Of a DNA stretch of 64,000 nt, positions 23,590-40,240 are shown piece after piece. The DNA comes from Protopterus annectens (lineage: Eukaryota > Chordata > Ceratodontiformes > Protopteridae): NCBI RefSeq assembly GCF_019279795.1, contig NC_056743.1:1780647966-1780711965 (forward strand). The letters run 5' to 3'. A program made the translations under genes and the position numbers. Positions within the stretch are counted from its first letter, which is position 1. Each line of letters opens with the position of its first letter. Below the pieces are notes generated by a model. The model was not told where the DNA came from and ran no database searches. It saw nothing but the letters and a program-made list of their open reading frames with translations.

Positions 23590-26500
23590 ATATCAGCATG
23601 TATGTCCAGAAATATACATATACCCATGTGTAGACATATATATGTGCACATATATCTGGCATCACATATATCTACACACATATATAGATATATACCTATA
23701 TGCACATGTCTACATATGTACAAATACACACACAAACATATATGTATGTAAAGACATGTCCCCTATATCACTACCACAGTGCTGTGTACTATGTGTGAGG
23801 CAGCAGCACACATAGCAATACACACAGATATCTATAGCTGACAGTGTGTGCACCATGGACGGGTATGTCACATGTTAGTCCCTTCTTGGAACCACATTGC
23901 CCCCATCCGTGAAGTATGCAATTGGAATATGGGGAAGTATGACAGATACATATGTGAAGGTGGTCAGGATTGGCAGATATAGAGAACAGTCTACAGGGGT
24001 GGTATGTGAAACATGTGGTGGGTAAACACTGTGGATGGTGTGTGTGGTCTGTGATGTGGATGCCCCATGGTACCCAATATGGGCGCAATGGGAACAAGCC
24101 TCCCACCAACTGCCACTCACAACAGCAGTCCACATCCTGAAGGTGCCTGGTCTGGAGGTTGAGCAGGAGGAGCATGCTGGCCATGTGAATGTGTACTGGG
24201 TGCCTCAGACTGATGTAGCACATCCCTCATGTATCTGAGGAGCCCGGTATGGAACAGACCCTAGACCTGGGCTCAGGAGATGGAAACATGTTGGTGTGTG
24301 CCCTGAGGGGGGGGGGTCAACATCCCCTGGGTGGTTCCACCTGATGGTTTTACTGTAACAGTACATGAGGAGGCCCCAGGTTGGCACACACATGTGATGT
24401 GGCCAGGTATCATGGGCAGATGGGTGTGGAGAGGTGGATCGGCTGGCCAACAGAGCATATACATGTTATTGTGACACTGTTATAGAACATTTGTTGGTAG
24501 TAATAGTCTACACAATCCCGGTACATGTCCAATAGCATGCATAGATATCCCCAATAACACAGACTGTCAGATGTGCAGCAATCTCAGAGCAGCCATACCA
24601 CTGGCATATATGTAACTGTAATGGCCCTGACAATGTCATGCAGGTGAATAGTCTGTAACAGGCCTGCAATGATAGTGTCCGCACTGGGGACATGGCTACA
24701 ATCACATAGCAGAAGGCGTGGTACAATACAAAATCTGTCTAAATGGTAGTTAAGCTGTAGCCATACCTAATGAGTTGTGTGTACAGTCTGTTGAAGCTGA
24801 TATGGTGGGGGTGACAGAGATGTGTATTATGAAACTGTTTCCATCTTTAAGTCTTTCAGTCAAGATGTCACACAGCAGGTTACCTGTGTATTTGGCGGAT
24901 GAAAATGAGGTCATCATCAACCACCTGGTACAGCACTACTAGGTGCTCTTTGGCAGGACAGACCATGAGCAGCAAGAGTGGACCGCCCTGTGGAATGATC
25001 TAGTCCACAGGGTCAATGATGGCCTGCATAACCACAGTTATGAGCAGGTCCAGCATCATTGCAGTGATCTGCTTCGCAATGCCCATTGGCATGCTGCTGC
25101 AGTCTGGGGGGATCACCTCGCCACAGGTGGGTCATGCCATTCATCCCCCCTGACATGCGTGGAGGATCTCCTGGCCAGCCTCGTGGCATTTGCCCATCCG
25201 GAACATCAACAACCACTGGACCCCTTTGTGGAGGTGGGTGTCACCCACACACCAGCTGAGGAGCATGTAGGTAAGGACACAGGGCACATCAGTAGATCAC
25301 TGTTGTGTAAATATCTGCAGTGGTACAGGTAGATCATGCATATCTGACATGTCATAGATATATTGTGCTGCTGCATTGTAGTGATAAACAGATGTCCAGA
25401 TGTGGTAGTATTGTGGGAATTTACCGTTGATGTATGGTAGTACTGCACCCAGCCTGTAGCAGGGCCACAGGTGTGGCCACTGACATTGCATCTCTCACCC
25501 TCTTATGTAGGTCCCTCCGGGATAACAACAAGGCAGCAGCCTGTAGCTAGTGAGTATGTCTTATGTAGATGCATGCCAACACACCGGGCATATAATGGTG
25601 ATGTTATATTCCATGCACACATCTAACACACCTACCTGAATGCATGCTGTACATGTGCATGTATTGTTGCTGTGAAATGCACGGTCTCACAGGGGCGACC
25701 ATGATGGGGTATTGAAAGAGTATGTCACACACCTGCATGATAACTAACATCCTGTCATTACAGAATGTGTTTACAGGGAGTAACATAGTGTTGGTAGACA
25801 TGGCTACAGTAGTGACATGTTCTGAAAAACACCCATATACAGTGCATCACCAGTGTATATTCCTGTAGAACAATGCCAACTGCTGCAGAGATACACTATG
25901 GCGTAAGGCATTACAGTAGTCCACATTATCAGCTGGGTTTAGGCTGCAACATGTGGTGTTCAGTGTATGGGACACTGCAAAGTGACACAAATGTGTAGGG
26001 CTTACCTGTCATGCATCTGCATAAAAGCTGAGGGTGGGGGTCTCAGCATGACACACCAGTGCACTGCAGCAGAGATCCTAAGGATGGTAGCAATGGCTCT
26101 ATTTGCATATAGTCAGGTTCAGGACCTGTGGCAGCAGTAACCCTACCCACACTGCAATAGTGACAGCATTGTGTGAACACCATGGGATGTGCACATGAGT
26201 AGACCTTGCAATCATGCAGATTAGGGGGGCATGTGTAGGGTAGACAACATACACTGGCAATTGCAGAAGGACCACACTGGTATACCCCTGCCATGATCAG
26301 TGACTGCTGTAGTACACACAACAAGAGGTGTGATAAACCATCATGATAAGGGTGTGCACACATATGCCCACATGATGTGTATGCATTGCGGGCAGCATCC
26401 GCACACCTAACATAATCTGTAGACACTGTATGTGAAAGTACAGGACATATGTCACATACCGGGCTTGTGTACTGCTAAGATAGGCAGTGCTGTGGTCCCA

Positions 26501-27014
26501 TGGCAGATCAAGGATGTGCGTGTAAAATCAATAAAGGTGTGTACACCCCCATAGCCATGGTATGCTCTGATGGTTGTCAGTGTAAGCATTTCTGCAGTGG
26601 TCATACACGGTCTGTTGTTGACAGCTGTACATCAGGCATCAGGCATTCACCAATGACAACAGTCCACATATCATCCCAGGTATGTGTTGCTGAAAACATA
26701 GTGGCTGTGAGAAGTAAAGCTGACATAACTGACACAGTACTACACATTCAGCAATGGGTTGTACACCTGTGAGTTGTGGTGCACAGTACATGGCAGGGTG
26801 CAGAACAGGTGCCCAGCAATACTGTGTACATGGGTGCAGTGGTATCCAGGGGAAGAGGCATCACCTAGTTACAGCACATGCATTACACACATGTATACTG
26901 TTGCTGGCATGGATTGGCTATAGCTGAACTGCATGCTGTTCTGTACTATATGTTCTGCATGTTGGCAGATGGGTAACAGGAGGACTGTCTGTATGATCAG
27001 TGTGAAACCTCGCC

Positions 27015-27016
<2 letters not shown>

Positions 27017-27075
<59 letters not shown>

Positions 27076-27087
27076 GTGTGTGTGTGT
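27017..27087. repeat. (TG)n microsatellite
   Basis: About 35 TG units with one CG interruption near 27071. Cys-Val and Thr-His frames across it are artefacts. Confidence 0.95.
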
Positions 27088-27861
27088 ATCCTGGTGGTTA
27101 GTTAGTTGGCCTGCAGGGACACTCTGGTAAAATGTTGGGAAGTAGATGCATGTATGATGCATGTGTGCATGTGTGTGTGGCCATGTATGCACGTGTGTGA
27201 TTGTGGGGTGTTCATACAGCTGTACCTCCCTTTGAGACCATGCAGTACATGGACATGGACTGCCACATTACACACCAGGAATACCTGTCATGTGTGTAAT
27301 CGCAGGACAGCAAATAGTATAATATGGTCTGCAGCATGGAACAGGCATCAGGAGGGAAAGTAGACTCCAGGTACACACTTAATATCGCAGTCAGCAGAGA
27401 GGTCACCTACAACCCACATAGGCAGCTCTACAGATGCATTGGGGAAGTAATAGTCAACACCAGGGAGTATATCTAAATATTACAGGTGTCACATGATGGG
27501 CTGATGTCAGCAGCATATCTGGCATGTACTGAGCATTACATTCACATGACACACCAGTGGGAGCTATTATGGATACAGCATAGTAGCCCACACATATAGG
27601 GGCCATGCACATCATTCCGGGCATACAGAGGGTACATACTGAATGACATCAGTGAGGCCATGTAAATTCACTACACACAGGTCAGGCAGGTAAAGTAGCA
27701 ACAGGCCTTTTGTTGTGGCCATTTGTGTGGACATTTAGAGGACTGTGATGTTAATGAGTGGTATCAATGTGTGTATGTTAACAAATGTAATGCAGGATGG
27801 GGTAATACATGGACATATATGTGGGGCTGTCTGCAAAGCCATGGACAGGTAGGTATTATGG

Positions 27862-27862
<1 letters not shown>

Positions 27863-27920
<58 letters not shown>
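27863..27920. repeat. (TG)n microsatellite
   Basis: About 29 TG units lying some 56 bp before the inferred acceptor of Myb copy B exon 3. Confidence 0.95.
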
Positions 27921-27924
<4 letters not shown>

Positions 27925-28879
27925 GTTAGGCAGTGCTGTACAGGTTTTAAAGTGCCTTTATTGTTTTCCCCCACAGGTGGTGAGGTTGGTCAGGGTCCCT
28001 CCTGCATGCAATCTGATGTAGGTGTCCATACAGACACCAATGATGATAATAATGTTGAGGCACAGGTGGAGTTGTCAGGGGCCGACACTGCACCAACATT
28101 TGACATCCCCCTTTTAGCCACCCCCACACACAGTTTCAGTGCCTATACACACCCCATCACCAGTGCCCATAGCAGAGGGACAGCTGGCATTCAGTGACAG
28201 TGCACAGGAAAGTGTGGTAACCATGTCTACTGTGTCCGGTTGTAGCAGGCATAGCCAGATGTCTGGCAGGCTGCACATAGGCAGATGTCCCAGGGTGCTC
28301 ATGGTAGGGCTGCTGGACATCATGCCTCTGGCAGAGGCGACATAGCTGCTACCAGCAGAAGCATGTTTCAGACTGTAATTGGCGGTGCAGGCATGTATTG
28401 AGTGTTACACCAGACAGGGCCTTAGGCTGCAGAGGGCTGCTCTCACATCTGTAAACAACAACCTCTGTGAACTGTCGGTTGCCATCCATGCTTCTACCGA
28501 ACAAGTGGATAGATGGCATGATGAGATCATGGCCTTCATCGGCCATGCTGTGTCCATGCTTCAACGTGTGGTGGGGATGAGGTGATGCCTGCGTGGATGT
28601 GGGCCAGCAACACCAACAGCTGGCAGTCAACATGGACATGCTAGGACACCAAGGGGCTCCTGTCATGGCAGTAGCAGCCCTGGCAGTGCAGGAGGTGGGC
28701 TGTCCACCCCACACCACAGCAAGCCACAAGCACGTGGTCCTGGCCAGTCCCAGGAGGGACCTAGTACCAGTGGACAAATATCATCAGCAGGTGAGAGTAG
28801 CACATCAACGCCTCTACCTGGACGTGCCTGCAGAACCCCTGGCAGGCACAGTCCATCTGTCCATGGCCGGAGGCAGTGA

Positions 28880-29462
28880 ACTGCACACCCTGCCAGGTAT
28901 GGTCTGCAGCTGTCCATAAACACCTGTGTAGGGCAGCCACATGGCAGAACTGTGTGCATGCATACCTACACACTATGCAAACACACCTAGGGCAACCCCA
29001 TACCTACACACATCACATCACCTCAGCCAGCTTCCCAGAGTACACCCCTCACCCACACACACATGGTGTCAAATGTATGGCCCACCCTCTGCCTCTGGCA
29101 AACCAGCACCACACCCTGTACATATGATGATACCTGTGCCCCATCCCTGTCATCCATACCATCGATGCAGGGACAGGCTGATATGGTACTGATGCACACG
29201 GTGACTGTACAACAGTTTACCACAGTCCTGCAGTGTATCATGTAGGGAGTAGACTGTGAGGCATATTTGGCAGTTAGTGTAGCCATCCAGCAATGCTGCC
29301 TTATAGTTGTTAGTAACACTGTTTGGTTGTGGTCTCTAAAATGTTATCCATGTGTGTTGTAGGTGTACATGTGTCAGCATGAGGATGGTCTGCAGTCATA
29401 TTGCACAACAGGGTATGTCACTGTGCTGACACCATGGCAGCGACTTATCTGGGGTACAGTCA
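28880..29462 (+). other. 3' flank of Myb copy B, collinear with 5084-5700
   Basis: Shared blocks with the copy A flank include ctgtccataaacacNtgtgtaggg, tgatgatacctgt, catccctgNcatc and tgatgcacaNggtgact. Similarity stops at about 29462, where sequence resembling a dispersed repeat (atacctctcaacct) starts. Confidence 0.55.
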
Positions 29463-30490
29463 AACCATACCTCTCAACCTGAAAACATCAAAAATCTGGA
29501 CAAGGCCCATGAAAAATAGGTACAAATCTGTATGCTGATTAACATATAAATTGCATACAAAATTACGTAACCCGAACCACTCCAATGGAATTGTGTAATA
29601 CCAACATTCAAACGCAAACCGAAGAACAGATAACCAAAATATGGCACCAGAGTCCCCCTGCAGCCATTCCAATGTCCCATTACCTGGTTATTTTGCCCTA
29701 TTTACTGTAAACACTATAATGTGCATACTGCTTTCCTTCTACAATGTTTATTTGAATTCATTTAAAATTTTTATTTTACATTTTATAGCATAAACACTAC
29801 TAGACCTCTGCTAAACAAATCAATACAGTCTCACAATGAAAATAGACTTAGCATTATAACTTCTCTGCCCTTGAAACTCACATTCATTGAAACAGCATTG
29901 AAACCCACATTCAAAGAAAATGCATCTGGCCAGTGGTGGATAAAGATTAGCTTTGGGCTGTTTTCAAATCATAGGCCCCCTTGCACACAAAACATACATG
30001 TGTTCTTTGATACACCTTCCTGACAGTAATAAATTATATTCCTTGCATAATTGTTACAGCGAGTTTTAAATTTATTGTTTTGAACATTTTACAGTAAGCA
30101 ATGAAACAAAATGCATGAACCAATATTTGAATAAACTACCCAGTTCAGAACATTTCCATCATAAAAGTCTGAGCAACATCTACAATCCACCAGTATCAGT
30201 AAATATGCACAACCTCTGCAGAAGTAAAAGTCACATAATTCCACATTAAGGAGATATGTAACTAATGAAGAGGTTGCTGCTAGCAAACAACTTAATATTT
30301 CATGATTTCATCTACAAATAACATGCCTGTTGCCCTTGAGATATAAATTGCCTATGTTGCATAAAAAAATAAGCTAGTAATATTACAACAGGGAATGGAT
30401 GGCATCATGGCAAACTGATAAGAGGTCCATAATTACTAGCTATCTCTGCCAAAGAGGACATTCTCAGGACTGCAAAATACAACAGAGTAC
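29463..30490. other. Dispersed repeat and unassigned AT-rich sequence
   Basis: 29463-29700 starts atacctctcaacctg and includes accagagtccccctgcagcc, text that looks like a non-coding dispersed repeat inserted in copy B, but no boundaries are provable. 29700-30490 is AT-rich with no recognised feature. Confidence 0.35.
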
Positions 30491-30491
30491 A

Positions 30492-33400
30492 GTTTCATAG
30501 TTTCATAGTTTCATAGTAGTGTACTAGGCTATCTGCCCGGGGGCATTTACAAGCCTAGCCAACAGTGATGTGACTTTACGCCACCCCATACTATGTAGTT
30601 GCGCCTCTCTAGTAGTGACACATGTGGAACCCCATTATTTAGTAAACTATACCTCTGTCTAGTAGTGACACTGAGGTCACTCCCGGGGTAAACTTGCGAT
30701 CTCCCATCCATGCATCGAGATTTTTCTTGAACAGTGCCAATGAAGGGCTCTGTCTCACGTGAACTGGGATTTTGTTCCAGAGTATGGGTAACCTCTGTGT
30801 TATGAATCTATCCCTCCAGCATGTCCTATTCATATTTGTGCAGAGGTTGAAATCTTTAGCTCGTGTGGTTCTGGTGGATTTGGATTTTTGAGATGGAGCA
30901 TGTCCATCAATTCCTGGTTGGACATGGCCCTGTATGTTAGGCACAAATCACCTCTGAGCAGGCGGTATGCTACTGAATAGAGCTGGAGTTTCTTTAATCT
31001 AGCTGGATAAGGCACATGTTTTAGACCTATGATCCTCTTGGTGAGGTACTTCTGGGGTCTTTCCAGTTGCTGCATGTGCGGGTGAGATACATCCCAAATG
31101 GAGCATTATATTCGATCATGGGCCTGATGAGGGAGGAATACAGAGGTACAATGACCTCCTTTGATCTGGATGAGAATCCCTTCATGATGAGATGGGCTAG
31201 GTAGAAAGTCTTTCTGACCACTTTGGCAACATGGTTGTCAAAGGAGAGGTCACTATCGACTTGAGTCCCCAGGTCTCTGATTACATTTTCTGTATTCAGT
31301 GGGTTATTGTCTACGTGATAGTTTGTGGGTACTTTGTTTTCCCAAAGGGGATGACTATACATTTTTGGCGTTAAGTTTGAGGCCATGATTCCGGCACCAG
31401 TTGTCCGTTTCAGTGAGACCTTTCTGTAGGATGTGTGTGTCAGCAGGTGAATCCACTATGGCGCCCAGTTTGCAGTCATCTGCAAACTTTGTCAGCCATA
31501 ATCCTTCCATGTTTGCTTTCACATCTGAAAAATAAATGCCGAATAGGAGTGGACCCAAGACTGAGCCCTGTGGGACACCACTTGTGACGGGTTTTGAGTC
31601 TGACATGGCTCCAGCAATTTTAACCTTATGGGTTCTGTTTTTAGCCAATTTGCTACCCATCTTGTGACATATGGATTTACATTTAGGCTGCTGAGCTTGT
31701 CGATGATGCCAGAGTGTGGTATTGTGTCAAAGGCCTTAGCCAAGTCCAAATAGGCAGTGTGGACAGCCTTGCCCTCATCGATGGCACTAGTGACTGTCTC
31801 AAAGAAGTAAACCAGGTTTAAGAGGCAGGATCTGCCTTTTACAAAACCGAACTGTGTGGGATCAAGGGTCTGCAGATCACCAATGTCGCCATTTATGAGT
31901 TCCATGATGATCCTTTCCATAGCCTTACAGATCAGGCTGGTCAAACTTATGGTGGTAGTTTCCTGGGTCAGTTGAATTTCCCCTTTATGGAGTGGGACCA
32001 CTGTTGCTGTGCGCCAGTGTTCAGGTACATATCCTGTAGTGAGGCTAAGATTGAATAGAGTTCTTAGGGGCGGGTTTAGTTCCTCTTGGAGTTCACGTAA
32101 CACGCAACCGGGATACCATCGGGTCCCATAGATGCTGTGTTTTTGCCTTGTTGAGTGCTGATTTCACCTGTGTGTCTGTGATGACAGGTAGGTTACATTC
32201 AGCAGGGATAGTTACTTGATCTTTAGGTCGTGAGGGACCGGAGAAATTTGCACTGAACCTATCTCCAACAATGTTGGCAATGTCAGTAGGGTCAGTGAAT
32301 TTTTGTTATTGTGTACCAGCTCAGAGCATATCTGAGAATTTCCTCCCAAGGTTCTGACATAATTGAAGAAGGCTTTGTGATTGTCTTTGGTATCCTTGGC
32401 AATCTTTTTCTCAAAGTTTGCTTTAGATGTTTTTATGAGAGTGCGTAGTCTTTTACTTGTGCTGATCAGGAAGCCTTTCCCTTGTGGGATTGGCTCTGTC
32501 CTGCAGCAGCTTCCTTCTTTGTTGTACAGTTTGTTTATAGCGGGGTCCACCAAACCGGCGTTTTCCTTGGTGGAGAGGGTCTTGGTTTTAGTTGGGATTG
32601 CCTGATCCATGTATTCCTGGAGATGTCCATAGAAGGCTTTTGTGAAGGATTCAGCATTTTGGGATGTGGTTTCCATTGACCCAGTAGGCTTAAAGGATAT
32701 CATTTCCGACTTAAGGAGCTCAAAGTCAGCTTTTGAGAAGTTTTTCACTGTAGTCTTTTGTTCTGGGGGTGGGGTGGGATATGTACATCCAACGTGATCA
32801 GTTTATGATCAGATCTTACTAGTGAGGGGTTTATATCCGTGCGGAGCATTTGGACCCCATGTTTGTGATAATCAGGTCAAGTATATTATCTCTCCTCGTA
32901 GGAGAGGTGACCAGTTGCTCCATAGCATTTGAGTTTATGAATTCCAGGAATCTTTGGGCCAGGGTGTTAGGGCTAGAATAGTGGGCCCAGTCTATGTTGG
33001 GGTAATTGAAGTCACCCAATATGATGGTGTTTGGTGTGACATTCATATCCTCCAGTGTTTTCAGGAATGCTTGATGGGATTCCTGGGATTGGGAGGTGTT
33101 CTATAACATGCGACCAGTTGTATGGCAGTTTTACCTATGGTGAGTAAAACTTGTATGGTTTCTGATGCTTCATGAGCAGCCACCAATCGAGAGGTGTAGG
33201 TGTCTTTTATGAAAATGGACACTCCCTCCTTTGTGGTTGACCTGGAACTTGAGGCGAAATGCATGATATGAGGTATAGCCTGGTAGTGCTGGAGTACTCT
33301 CAGGAGCCTTGAACCAGGTTTCAGTTACTGCACAGACATCGATGTTCTGTGCAGCCATACTGAGGTGCTTCGAGTGCCTGTTTTCATCTTGAGATTTAGA

Positions 33401-33555
33401 CTTCTGGCGTTGAGCAGCATTACCCATTAATTTTTCCATTTTTGTTTTTATGGCGCTTGATTTGTCCTTTGAGCATTGCCTAAAAAGGCACAGTGGGGTA
33501 TAGGCCTTGGCCAGTATCCGGAAGCCCAGTGGTGACAGGTGCAAGCCATCCCTTA
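30492..33555 (-). mobile_element. CR1-clade LINE (esterase tail, endonuclease, reverse transcriptase), broken
   Basis: On the minus strand, in order: DGLHLSPLGFRILA at 33553-33512, the last block of an SGNH esterase as found in CR1/L2 ORF1 proteins; then LLNARSLNLK, VTETWF and LPGYTSY; GVSIFIKD; ILGDFNYPNIDW with the endonuclease D-F-N; TRRDNILDLIITN; a reverse transcriptase with FGFVKGRSCLLNL, YLDLAKAFDTIPH, SGVPQGSVLGPLLF and KFADDCKLGA; and the C-terminal LERPQKYLTKRI and SLALFKKNLDAWMG. At least six frame changes or stops separate these blocks. The 3' end (30516-30492) is three copies of an 8-bp repeat, ctatgaaa, a CR1-clade habit. The 5' part of ORF1 is missing. It is inserted in the Harbinger-type region B. 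Confidence 0.92.
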
Positions 33556-33679
33556 CACTGTAATGGCAGCACGTAAGTGCATGTATTGTACATGGCTTAC
33601 ATACACTTATTACAGGTTATCAGACTGGGTTGTGTGTCCTGCTTACCAGGGCTAAGCTATGCTTATCAAGTATCAACAT
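33556..33679. other. Short unassigned stretch between LINE and SINE
   Basis: Nothing recognised. Confidence 0.3.
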
Positions 33680-33960
33680 TGTTGCAATATAACAGCTAAG
33701 CTGATTTGCGCACTGGTAAGTGCTGCCTACACTGTGTAAGTGCCCGTATGTTTACCCATAGCTTAGCACCACTTAGCTTCGTGCAAACCCATGCAAACGC
33801 ACTTAAAGCTGCTCAAAACTGCCTCAGCCACTCTGTATCTGACAGTCCTTGTTCTGCCCAGCAACAAAATGAACAGCCCTGGCAGATCTTGAAATCAGGA
33901 CCCTTTACACTGAAGTCACAACACTTAACCACTATGCCATGACCACTGTGGAGACAGCTG
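33680..33960 (-). mobile_element. tRNA-derived SINE, family S1
   Basis: Minus-strand head: A-box catggcatagtggttaagtg (near 33940), then ggtcctgatttcaagatc as a decayed B-box (near 33893). Body text cactctgtatctgacagtcc and gtgcaaacccatgcaaac (plus strand) matches the 12600 and 17390 copies. Confidence 0.75.
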
Positions 33961-34445
33961 TTGTTTTACCAATATAGCTGTCAATACACATATTGAATAG
34001 TATTGAGCAATTGCCTTTACTTCCTAAATTGTGCAGTCCTTGTTATTAATATGACTGTTGCATCACATATGTTGTTTTATCATAATGTACACATAGCAGA
34101 TACGCAGATACATATGGTGAGATACATATAGGAGGGTATACACAACCATGACGTTTACTTGACAGGATTATGGTTGTATACATATCATAGGTGTATATAT
34201 GTCTACATGTACATACACATGCATAACTCATACATATATATGTCTGTATACACATCTGTATAGTGTTACATATATATGGCCATGTGTTCATCTCTTCATA
34301 TGTACATATGTACACATATATATACATATATGTATGTATACATATGTGTACATATAGGTATATGTATATGTACATATAGATATATGTGCATATAGCTATA
34401 TATGTATGCACATCCTATGTGTATAGATATGCCTAGTTATGTTGG

Positions 34446-34547
<102 letters not shown>

Positions 34548-34733
34548 CATATCTATTCTGATATACCTACTACTGTCAATATAGCTGTAGATATCCATAC
34601 ATACATGTGCATATGTATCACTATCTTTATATGTGTAGACATATATTGCTTTGTATATGTATATATCTGGGTGTGTATATGTATATCTATGTGCATATAC
34701 AAACCCATCTATATATGTCGAAATGTATATGTG

Positions 34734-38340
<3,607 letters not shown>

Positions 38341-38403
38341 CCACTCCACATTGGGCCCAGGTGTCACACACTGACACCTACCTCCATACAGGATACGAGT
38401 TAC

Positions 38404-38455
<52 letters not shown>

Positions 38456-39982
38456 CATGTCTGGGAGTAGAACCCCTACTTAGCTAGTTACTACATTACA
38501 GCACTACGCAGTTACAGTACATGCCACAAAGATTATGGGAGTTCCTTTTCCCCAAAGGTGTATATCACAGTGGATGGCATCAGCAGGACTGGCAAAGTAG
38601 GACTTTCAAATTTTAGTAAGTGTGTCTAGGCTAAAGTGCATTGCTCCCTACACAGACAATGACACACACATACAAAGCATCCACAACCAACATGTGTGGG
38701 TACAAAACCCCTAACAGACGTCAATATCACTCTACAGTATGGAGCTGTTATAGGAAGCACCACAGGGATTACTGGAGAACTCCTTCCCCAAAGGTGTATT
38801 TCACAATGAATGACGTCAGCAGGATTGCCAAAGTGGGGCATTTGAAATGTACTGAGTGTGACTAGCCTAAAATGCATCGCTCCCTACATAGACATTGAAA
38901 TACACACAAAACGTCCAGAACTGCCATGTGTGGGAATATAACCCTACCAGAGTTCTACATCACAGTATAGCAGTACACAGTTACAGAATGCACTACAGAG
39001 ATTACTGGGCCAAATCCTTCTCAGAGGTGTATTTCTAGGTGGATGACATCAGCAGCCTTGCAAAAGTTGAGCAGGAGAGTGACTAAAAAGCATTGCTCTC
39101 TACACAGACAGACACACACTTACCAAGGATGGGATTAGAACAGCTACCTAACCAATTTATCACTGTAGAGTAGTACACAGTTACAGGACACACTATGGAG
39201 ATTACTGGGCTGTCACATTCCCAAAGGTGTATTTCTAGGTGGATGACATCAGCAGCCTTGCCAAAGTTGAGCATTTGAATTGTAGGGAGTGTGACTACTC
39301 TAAAAAGCATTGCTCTCTATACAGACAGAGTCAAACAGACACACACACACTTGCCAAGTCTGGGATTAGAACAGTTTTCTAACTAATTTATCACACTATA
39401 GCATATGCAGTTATAGGACACGCTATGGAGATTACTGGGCTATAACCTTCCCAGAGGTGTATTTCTAGGTGTATGACATCAGCAGCCTTGCCAAAGTTGA
39501 GCATTTGAAATGCAGGGTGTGTGACTACACCAAAAAGCATTGCTCTCTACACAGGCAGACACACACACTTGCCAAGTGTGGGATTAGAACAGCTACCTAA
39601 CAAATTTATCACACAACATTAATATGCAGTTATAGGATGCACTACAGAGATTACTGAGCTGCAACTTTCCCAGAGGTGTTTATCTAGGTGGATGACATCA
39701 GCAGCATTGCCAAAGTTAAGCATTTGAATTGTAGGGAGTGTGACTACCCTAAAAGCATTGCTCTCTGTGCAGACAGACACACTTACCAAGTCTGAGATTA
39801 GAACAGCTATCTAACTTATTATCACACTACAGTAGTATGCACTACAGAGATTACTGGGCTTCACCTTTCCCAGAGGTGTATTTCTAGGTGGATGACATCA
39901 GCAGCCTTGCCAAAGTTAAGCATTTGAATTGTAGGGAGTGTGACTACCCTAGAAAGCATTGCTCTCTACACAGACAGACTCA

Positions 39983-40079
<97 letters not shown>

Positions 40080-40240
40080 CATGTCTGGGATTTGAACTCC
40101 TACCTAACTATTTTATCACACTACAGCAGTACAAAGTTATGGGACACACCACAGAGATTACTGGGCTACAACTCTCCCAAAGGTGTATTTTACAGTGGAT
40201 GACCTCAGCAGGCTTGTCATAGTAAGACTATGGGAAGGGC
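38341..40240. repeat. Tandem array of ~200-235 bp tRNA-like units (eight units)
   Basis: The block gatgacatcagcag recurs near 38573, 38808, 39041, 39240, 39471, 39691, 39890 and 40197, with periods of roughly 235, 233, 199, 231, 220, 199 and 307 bp. Each unit has aaaggtgtatttctagg, the catcagcag block, tgagcatttgaattgtagg, aaagcattgctctctac, a CA tract, then tctgggattagaacagc, whose reverse complement is a tRNA B-box-like gctgttctaatcccaga; one unit (near 40085) has ggagttcaaatccca, almost a perfect B-box. CA tracts have expanded in two units (38405-38454 and 39990-40075). The array corresponds to the shorter 6110-6915 array in copy A. Confidence 0.9.
39990..40075. repeat. (CA)n microsatellite inside array unit
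   Basis: About 43 CA units; it lengthens the last unit of the array to about 307 bp. Confidence 0.95.

Larger units (their letters stand above)
22708..25067. repeat. Tandem segmental duplication, unit 2 (2360 bp)
   Basis: Second copy of the 20335-22707 unit. Its right end continues without break into the rest of the Myb exon, so this end carries the original junction, while the left end of unit 1 (20335) carries the original left boundary. It includes a GAAA array at 22814-22877 and a TA array at 23545-23586. Confidence 0.95.
25271..27976 (+). other. Introns of Myb/SANT copy B
   Basis: About 2.7 kb against 0.9 kb in copy A. It contains the 39-bp exon at 25511-25549 and TG arrays at 27017-27087 and 27863-27920. 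The remainder has no recognised gene. Splice-like ends are gtaagg at 25271, gtgagt at 25550 and ccccacag before 27977. Confidence 0.5.
24883..28879 (+). pseudogene. Myb/SANT-like Harbinger partner gene, copy B (spliced, broken)
   Basis: Exon 1 (to 25270) reads ADENEVIINHLVQHY, an in-frame TAG at 24940-24942, VLFGRTDHEQQEWTALW, NDLVHRVNDGLHNHS, YEQVQHHCSDLLRNAHW, then GDHLATGG and PLTCVEDLLASLVAF, before a donor gtaagg. This is a Myb/SANT-like domain with the usual ATGGG-like linker. Exon 2 is a 39-bp exon (25511-25549) between ttatgtag and gtgagt. Exon 3 (27977-28879) has an acidic patch (DTNDDNN), a helical block (CELSVAIHASTEQVDRW) and a Ser/Thr/Pro/Gly-rich end (GPSTSGQISSAGESSTSTP) terminating in GRRQ and TGA at 28879. 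Frameshifts interrupt exon 3. Structure and C-terminus match copy A. The expected role is DNA binding and recruitment of the transposase; the gene is inactive. Confidence 0.8.

Noticed and set aside
24943..25332. Stand-alone 129-residue protein
   Set aside because: It is the part of Myb copy B exon 1 after the in-frame TAG and reads through the splice donor into the intron; described as a pseudogene exon instead.
38341..40240. CRISPR-like array
   Set aside because: Regular repeats, but units are ~200 bp, lack short repeat/spacer structure, and the context is eukaryotic.
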